Source: Prado023 sp963798745 (GTDB lineage: Bacteria; Actinomycetota; Actinomycetes; S36-B12; CAIYMF01). Taken from it: a stretch of DNA of 64,000 nucleotides. Within the stretch, counting starts at the first letter, position 1, and the number at the start of each line of letters is the position of its first letter. This document shows, in pieces, positions 59,321 to 64,000 of the stretch. The position numbers were made by a program, and so were the translations under genes. The notes beneath the pieces were generated by a model that saw only the letters and a program-made list of their open reading frames with translations, was not told the DNA's origin and ran no database searches. The stretch spans positions 1 through 64,000 of the forward strand of contig CAWCUF010000009.1 of NCBI GenBank assembly GCA_963798745.1, given 5' to 3'.

Positions 59321-60207
59321 TGACTGAACCCGAGAACACCGTGCCTGCGCCCATCCTGGTCACCGGGGCGCTGGGCAACATCGGCCGCCAGGTGGTGACC
59401 CGGCTGCTCGACCGAGGTCGCGTGGTCCGCGCGGCCGATACCGACGTGGACGCGGTCCGCGCCGTGTTCGGCGACCGCGTGCAGGCGGTCCGGTTGGACT
59501 TCACGGACGCAGCGACGTGGCTGTCGACCTTCGAGGGCGTGGAGGTCATGTTCCTCATGCGCCCACCGCAGTTGAGCAACATCGCCCGGGACATGGTGCC
59601 CTCCCTGGAGGCCGCGAAGTCGGCCGGTGTCACGCACGTGGTCCTGCTCTCCCTGCAGGGCGCCGAGGGCAACAAGGTGGTGCCGCATGCCAAGATCGAG
59701 GCCTGGCTGCGCGGCAGCGGCCTGGCCTGGACATTCGTGCGCCCCTCGTTCTTCATGGAGAACCTCACCGGCACCCACGTCACTGACATTCGCGATCGCG
59801 ACGAGCTCATGGTCCCCGCCGGCAAGGGTGCGACCTCGTTCGTGGCGGCTTCGGACATCGCTGACGTGGCGGTCGTCGCCCTGCTGGATCCTGCCACCCA
59901 CGCGATGCGCGCCTGGACGCCGACGGGCCCGGAGGCGCTGACCTACGAGCAGGTCGCCGCTGAGCTTTCCCGCGTCCTGCGCCGGCCGATCCGCTACCGG
60001 CGCCCTGGTGTGCTGCGCTACGCCTGGCACGCCAAGCGGACGCTGGGCATGCCGCTGGCGATGATCGGGGTCACCACCGCGATCTACACGGTCTCCCGCC
60101 TGGGCAAGGCCGACGGCCTGACCATCGACGTGCGCACCGCCACCGGGCATGCGCCCGTCGCCTTCGCTGACTGGGCCCAGGAGCACCGCGATGCCTGGAC
60201 CCGCTGA
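59320..60207 (+). CDS. NmrA-like NAD(P)-binding oxidoreductase
   Basis: A 295-residue atypical SDR: Rossmann LVTGALGNIGRQVVTRLL, then VVRAADTDVDAVRAV and VTHVVLLSLQGAEGNKVVPH, WTFVRPSFFMENLTGTHV. No YxxxK pair, as in NmrA/HSCARG/QOR2-type redox sensors and quinone reductases. Leaderless, with the operator over its start. Shares a transcript with the MarR gene, whose start overlaps its end by 17 nt. Confidence 0.9.
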   Translation: MTEPENTVPAPILVTGALGNIGRQVVTRLLDRGRVVRAADTDVDAVRAVFGDRVQAVRLDFTDAATWLSTFEGVEVMFLMRPPQLSNIARDMVPSLEAAKSAGVTHVVLLSLQGAEGNKVVPHAKIEAWLRGSGLAWTFVRPSFFMENLTGTHVTDIRDRDELMVPAGKGATSFVAASDIADVAVVALLDPATHAMRAWTPTGPEALTYEQVAAELSRVLRRPIRYRRPGVLRYAWHAKRTLGMPLAMIGVTTAIYTVSRLGKADGLTIDVRTATGHAPVAFADWAQEHRDAWTR

Positions 60208-60727
60208 GGCCCGGCCACCGGCGTCTGAGCGGGGAGTGGCGGCTGCGCCACCAGTGTCGCTGGCAACCGACGAGACCGAGTTGCCGGCCGGCCTCGCGCA
60301 GATGGACCGCGCGCTGATCGGCCTGCGCCACCTCTGGCGCACGCCCCCGCAGGTGCAGGATCCCGCCCTGGGACGCATCGACATGTCCACCGTCTGGATC
60401 GTCGACGCCCTCGCGCAGGCGCAGGGCGAGCTGACGATCCGCGACCTTGCGGTGGTCCTGGACGTCGCGCACTCGACCGCCAGCCGCTTGGTCGACCGCG
60501 CCGAGGCCTGCGGCGCGATCGTCCGTGCGCGCGCGCGCACGGACGCCCGGATGGTCGCAGTGCGTCTCACCGGCCCGGGGCAGGAATTGGCCCGCACCTC
60601 CCGGGCGTTCCGCGGTCGCCACCTGCATCGGGCAACGGCAGGATGGACCGACGCGGAGCGCAGCACCTTCGCCGACCTGCTCACCCGGTTCGCCGACTCG
60701 GTGGACACCCTGGACACCACGTTGTGA
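60191..60727 (+). CDS. MarR-family transcriptional regulator
   Basis: ATG at 60191 with AGGAG upstream gives 178 residues. Winged helix: STVWIVDALAQAQGELTIRD, LAVVLDVAHSTASRLVDRAE, and wing ARARTDARMVAVRLTGPGQE. Flanking helices form the dimer interface. Overlapping the NmrA-like gene by 17 nt shows one operon; it probably represses it through the 59307-59320 operator and releases in response to a small molecule or oxidant. No Cys sensor pattern visible. Confidence 0.9.
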   Translation: MPGPAEARPPASERGVAAAPPVSLATDETELPAGLAQMDRALIGLRHLWRTPPQVQDPALGRIDMSTVWIVDALAQAQGELTIRDLAVVLDVAHSTASRLVDRAEACGAIVRARARTDARMVAVRLTGPGQELARTSRAFRGRHLHRATAGWTDAERSTFADLLTRFADSVDTLDTTL

Positions 60728-60829
60728 GCCCGGCCCGGACCATCGCGCCGGCCGCACCGACCAGGTCGCCCCTCACCTACCTCCCGCTCATCCACCTCCC
60801 GCTCACCACAGCAAGCGAAAGGCACACCC

Positions 60830-61459
60830 ATGAAGATCGCTGTCCTCGGAGCCACCGGCCGGACCGGGACCCCGCTCGTCGACGAGCTGCTCCGCCGCGG
60901 GCATGAGCTCTCGGTCCTCGTCCGCACCCCCGACAAGCTCGGTGAGCGTCGCGACCGGGTCCGCGTGGTCACCGGCAGCAGCACCGATCCGCAGGCCCTC
61001 GACCAGTTTCTCGAAGGCGTGGACGCCGTCGTCTCCGCGTTGGGCCCGACCAACAAGGAGGCCAACCTGCACTCGGAGACAGCCAAGTCCCTGGTCGCGG
61101 TGATGCCGCGCCACGGCGTCACTCGGTTCGTGGGCATCAGCGGCGCCGGGATCGACGTGCCCGGCGACCAGAAGGGCGCTCGGGACAAGGTGGTCTCGTT
61201 CCTCATCCAGAAGCTCGGCGGCAAGGTCGTGGCCGACAAGCCGGCCGAGTACCGGGTCCTGGCTGCCAGCGACCTGGACTGGACCCTGGTGCGCCCGCCG
61301 CGCCTGCAGGACGGACCGGCCACCGGGCGGGTCGACCATGACGCGCACACCCCCGGTCGGTCCAGCTCGATCAGGCGCGCGGACCTCGCGGTGTTCCTGG
61401 TCGACGTCCTGGAGCACGGCCTGTACAGCCGTCAGGCGCCATTCGTCTCGCAGCGGTGA
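60830..61459 (+). CDS. NAD(P)-binding protein, atypical SDR (BVR-B/NmrA-like)
   Basis: A 209-residue protein: IAVLGATGRTGTPLVDELLR, LSVLVRTPDKLGERRDRV, DAVVSALGPTNKEANLHSET and RFVGISGAGIDVPGDQK. This is the short atypical SDR group that includes biliverdin reductase B and flavin-reductase-like enzymes; the catalytic Tyr is not conserved. It follows the MarR gene by about 100 nt with GAAAGG before the ATG and may belong to the same regulated set. Confidence 0.9.
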   Translation: MKIAVLGATGRTGTPLVDELLRRGHELSVLVRTPDKLGERRDRVRVVTGSSTDPQALDQFLEGVDAVVSALGPTNKEANLHSETAKSLVAVMPRHGVTRFVGISGAGIDVPGDQKGARDKVVSFLIQKLGGKVVADKPAEYRVLAASDLDWTLVRPPRLQDGPATGRVDHDAHTPGRSSSIRRADLAVFLVDVLEHGLYSRQAPFVSQR

Positions 61460-61560
61460 GTCCTGACCCGGCGCCGTTGGACCGCACGGGTGACGTGGCG
61501 CCAACCGGCCCCCGGGATGGCGCATACTGACCCCACCAACGGGGACATAAAGGACACACG

Positions 61561-63180
61561 ATGATGCACACGTACGGGGGTCGCCGACCGATCGCGGCCG
61601 GCATGGCAGCGGCGATGGTGGTCAGCCTCGCAGCCCTTCAGTCCGGCAGCCCGGCTCATGCCGACGACAGTCCACTGCCCGGCATCACCCTCGTGGTGCC
61701 GGCCAGCGATGTGACCGACACGGACACCGACCTCGCGTCGGTCGCCCGCGAGGTGGTCGTGGTCGCCGCCGGCCCGAACGGGCCGCAGGTCACCAAGCTG
61801 CGCACCCGCAGCGCCCACGATGCCCGCGTGCTGGCCGCCGATCTCGACGCCCAGTCGGGGGTGTCCGCAGGGGCCAACAGCCTCCGCAGCGCACCGGAGC
61901 CGATCTCGGCCCACGACAGTGCCGTGCGCCGCGCCTCGATCGACCTGCCGGCACCGGCTGCGATCCGGTCGGCTGCCCTGCCCACGCTCGCCGGCGAGCC
62001 GCTCGGGTCCCAGCAGTGGGGGCTGCGCGCGGTCAACGCTGAGGCGGCGTGGGCGGTGACCCGCGGATCGGGAGTGATCGTCGCGGTCGTCGACTCCGGG
62101 GTGGATGCCACCCATCCAGACCTGGCCGGTCATGTACGTCCCCAGATCGACCTGGTGGCCGACGGGCTGGTCGGGGACCCCGATGGGCATGGCACCCACG
62201 TGGCCGGGGTCATCGCCGCCGCGCTGAACGGGGTCGGCTCGGTCGGCCTGGCCCACCAGGTGACCGTCCTGCCGGTGCGGGTGCTCGACGCCGACGGAGC
62301 CGGTGACGACGCCACCGTCGCCCAGGGGATCATCGCCGCGGTGAACGCCGGCGCGCGGGTCATCAACCTCTCGCTCGGTGGGGACGGGCCCAGCAGCGCC
62401 CTGGACAGCGCGGTGAAGTTCGCCGTGGATCGTGGGATCACGGTCGTGGCCGCGGGGGGAAACAGCTACGACCAGGGCAACCCCGTCGAGTACCCCGCGG
62501 CGCTCCCGGGCGTCCTGGCCGTGTCCAGCATCGGCACCGACGGCGCGTCGTCGAGCTTCGCGAACACCGGCTGGTACATCGACCTGACCGCTCCCGGGGA
62601 GGACATCGTGTCCACGATCCCCGGGGGGCGCTGGGCCGTCGGGGACGGCACCTCGATGGCCGCCCCGTTCGTCTCGGCCGCCGCGGCCCTGGTCCGCGTG
62701 GCCAACCCGACCCTGGCCAAGTCCGCGGTGGACAGTGCGCTGCTGAGCACCGCCCGCGATGACGAGGACGCCGATGGCCGCGACGACTGGTTCGGCTACG
62801 GGCTGCTCCAGGCGGACCGGGCAGCGCTGCAGGCTGCCCGTGCCCCCGGCGGCCTCCAGGCCCCGGTCGCGCCGACGCCCACGCCGACGCCCACCCCCAA
62901 GCCCAAGCCGACGCCCACGGCCAGCGTGAAGGTGAAAGCCACCAGTGGCCGCTCGAAGCTGTTCGTGGACGTGAACCCCAACAAGGGCTCCGGCCACTGG
63001 AGGTTCCAGGTGCAGTCCAAGCGGAGCAACGGCTCCTGGAAGGCGCTGAAGTCCTACCGGACCAAGGGCAGCGCCGAGACCCGCACCCTCAACCTGAAAC
63101 GGGGCACCTACCGCGTGGTCGTGACTGGCAAGTACGGCTACCGGGGCGTCACCTCGAGGCCGGTCTTCCTGAAGAAGTAG
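61561..63180 (+). CDS. Secreted subtilisin-like S8 serine protease
   Basis: A 539-residue exported protease. The signal peptide runs to about AHA-DD at 34. A propeptide follows to about 140. The catalytic domain has Asp near 178 (VVDSGVDATHPDLA), His near 211 (DPDGHGTHVAGVIAAA) and Ser near 364 (GDGTSMAAPFVS). A Pro/Thr spacer (TPTPTPTPKPKPTPT) leads to a basic beta-type C-terminal domain of about 80 residues (SGHWRFQVQSKRSNGSWKAL), plausibly for surface or substrate binding. GGGGAC and AAAGGA precede the ATG. Extracellular protein degradation is the likely role. Confidence 0.94.
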   Translation: MMHTYGGRRPIAAGMAAAMVVSLAALQSGSPAHADDSPLPGITLVVPASDVTDTDTDLASVAREVVVVAAGPNGPQVTKLRTRSAHDARVLAADLDAQSGVSAGANSLRSAPEPISAHDSAVRRASIDLPAPAAIRSAALPTLAGEPLGSQQWGLRAVNAEAAWAVTRGSGVIVAVVDSGVDATHPDLAGHVRPQIDLVADGLVGDPDGHGTHVAGVIAAALNGVGSVGLAHQVTVLPVRVLDADGAGDDATVAQGIIAAVNAGARVINLSLGGDGPSSALDSAVKFAVDRGITVVAAGGNSYDQGNPVEYPAALPGVLAVSSIGTDGASSSFANTGWYIDLTAPGEDIVSTIPGGRWAVGDGTSMAAPFVSAAAALVRVANPTLAKSAVDSALLSTARDDEDADGRDDWFGYGLLQADRAALQAARAPGGLQAPVAPTPTPTPTPKPKPTPTASVKVKATSGRSKLFVDVNPNKGSGHWRFQVQSKRSNGSWKALKSYRTKGSAETRTLNLKRGTYRVVVTGKYGYRGVTSRPVFLKK

Positions 63181-63321
63181 GGCCGTCTCGACCTGGCGCC
63201 ACGTGGTGGGGCCACGGCGTGCCGGTGGGTGCCGCGACGCCCGCAGTGATCCTGTGCCAAGGTGGAGGTGTCACACGTGCTGCATCGTCGGCACGGCGGC
63301 GCAGCGAAGGGAGCACTTTCC

Positions 63322-63732
63322 ATGACTGACCACGGCGGCGGGCCCTATGTCCTGGACATCGAGGCGACCACGGTCGACAACGACACGTTCCGCACCACCC
63401 TCTGGACCGGCGAGCACCTGCAGTTGACGGTGATGGCGATCCGCCCCGGCGACGACATCGGCCTCGAGGTCCATGAGGGCAATGACCAGTTCCTCCGGGT
63501 GGAGGGCGGCACCGGTCGCTGCCAGATGGGTCCGGCTCAGGACGACCTGCCCTTCGACGAGCAGGTCGGCGACGGCTGGGCGATCCTCGTGCCCGCCGGC
63601 ACCTGGCACAACGTGTCGAACGTGGGCCAGACCGACCTCAAGGTCTACGCCCTGTACGGGCCGCCGGACCACGAGCCCGGCACGGTCCATGGCACCCACG
63701 ACGACGCCGAGAACGACCCGCACGAGCACTAG
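63322..63732 (+). CDS. Cupin-domain protein
   Basis: ATG at 63322 with AAGGGAG upstream; 136 residues. Cupin motif 1 is GDDIGLEVHEGNDQFLRVEG and motif 2 is GWAILVPAGTWHNVSN, giving a metal site from His/Glu/His. It resembles small cupins annotated as mannose-6-phosphate-isomerase-like. The C-terminus is His/Asp/Glu-rich (VHGTHDDAENDPHEH). Enzymatic role unknown. Confidence 0.9.
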   Translation: MTDHGGGPYVLDIEATTVDNDTFRTTLWTGEHLQLTVMAIRPGDDIGLEVHEGNDQFLRVEGGTGRCQMGPAQDDLPFDEQVGDGWAILVPAGTWHNVSNVGQTDLKVYALYGPPDHEPGTVHGTHDDAENDPHEH

Positions 63733-63745
63733 CCGCTCCCGGGAA

Positions 63746-63812
63746 ATCTGCTCCCGTTCGCCCGATCTGCTCCCCGAATTCCGGGAGCGGATCGGCGAAA
63801 CGGGAGCGGATC
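63746..63812. repeat. Long inverted repeat after the cupin gene
   Basis: Two arms of about 33 bp (63746-63778 and 63780-63812) pair with four or five mismatches or bulges. Each arm contains two copies of ATCTGCTCCC-type sequence, seen as GGGAGCGGAT in the other arm. The GAATTC at the tip leaves almost no loop. It starts 14 nt after the cupin stop and could serve as a terminator, though no T tract follows. Confidence 0.75.
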
Positions 63813-63885
63813 CAATCGGCCGGGCAGCGTGCGGCGCCGGGCATCCGGGGATGTCAGGTGGCACCAGGGTGCTGCGTCCACCACG

Positions 63886-64000
63886 ATGGGGCGCATGCGG
63901 GAAGTGCTGGTCGTCGGGGCGGATGCGTGCGGGGCGACGGCGGCGTCGGCCATCAAGCGGTCGTTGGGCGAGGACGTGCACGTGCTGGTGCTCGAACGCC
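63886..64000 (+). CDS. FAD/NAD-binding oxidoreductase, 5' end only
   Basis: Starts MGRMREVLVVGADACGATAA (ATG at 63886, or 63895 for MREVL) and continues to ...HVLVLER at the window edge. The dinucleotide-binding pattern with a variant GADACGATAAS in place of GGGxxG, followed by an acidic beta-2 end (LER), is like pyridine-nucleotide-disulfide or CoA-disulfide reductase-type flavoproteins. The rest lies outside the window. Confidence 0.6.
   Translation, partial: MGRMREVLVVGADACGATAASAIKRSLGEDVHVLVLER

Noticed and set aside
1..64000. CRISPR array, complete insertion sequence or prophage
   Set aside because: No regularly spaced direct repeats, no full transposase with terminal repeats and no phage structural genes were seen. 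Only one transposase relic is present.

Overview
The window is high-GC DNA (GC-biased third positions, GTG/TTG starts, lipobox and winged-helix families typical of actinobacteria) and most likely comes from a chromosome of Actinomycetota. The genus cannot be told from the sequence. At least eleven genes have a TANNNT -10 box ending 6-8 nt before the start codon and no ribosome binding site, so leaderless transcripts look common.

Layout. 1-10 kb: a decayed strip holding a toxin-antitoxin relic, truncated SRPBCC genes, a sigma-factor tail, a nonsense-interrupted gene and an IS1595-type transposase relic. Scattered through it are intact TetR, SDR, aldo/keto reductase, ArsR, quinone-reductase-like and CPBP-protease genes. 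10.7-20.1 kb: a tightly overlapped minus-strand operon for a FdrA/AllG/AllH-type carbamoyl-cleaving system, with carbamate kinase, a biuret-hydrolase-like cysteine hydrolase and a permease carrying an allophanate-hydrolase-like tail. It diverges from a PucR regulator. 20.1-23.3 kb: more relics around a 2H phosphoesterase and an ArsR/metal-efflux pair. 23.3-31 kb: alpha/beta hydrolase, class I aldolase, a two-cluster ferredoxin-like protein with a broken DUF89 neighbour, an EamA exporter, an S9 peptidase and a DUF1905 protein. 30.9-34.7 kb: a glycine-betaine/osmoprotectant ABC transporter whose binding protein converges on the permease/ATPase operon. 35.1-39.4 kb: a copper nitrite reductase operon (SufR-like regulator with a frameshift, short leader ORF, very long NirK, hemerythrin, small protein).

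40.0-53.8 kb: four overlapping, very large minus-strand genes with no recognised function. They encode a 2389-residue protein with an OmpA-like segment and a DUF6603-like beta-rich core, a proline-rich 525-residue protein, a 660-residue fibronectin-III-like protein and a 1094-residue degenerate phospholipase-D-like protein. This is the best candidate in the window for an undescribed system.

53.9-64 kb: nitronate monooxygenase, a DUF2207/LemA pair, sucrose phosphorylase, an NmrA/MarR operon with an operator over its start, a second NmrA-like gene, a secreted subtilisin, a cupin, a long hairpin and the start of a FAD/NAD-binding oxidoreductase. A 35-bp palindromic element recurs at three intergenic sites (25.4, 27.4 and 59.2 kb), with a decayed fourth copy at 28.4 kb.
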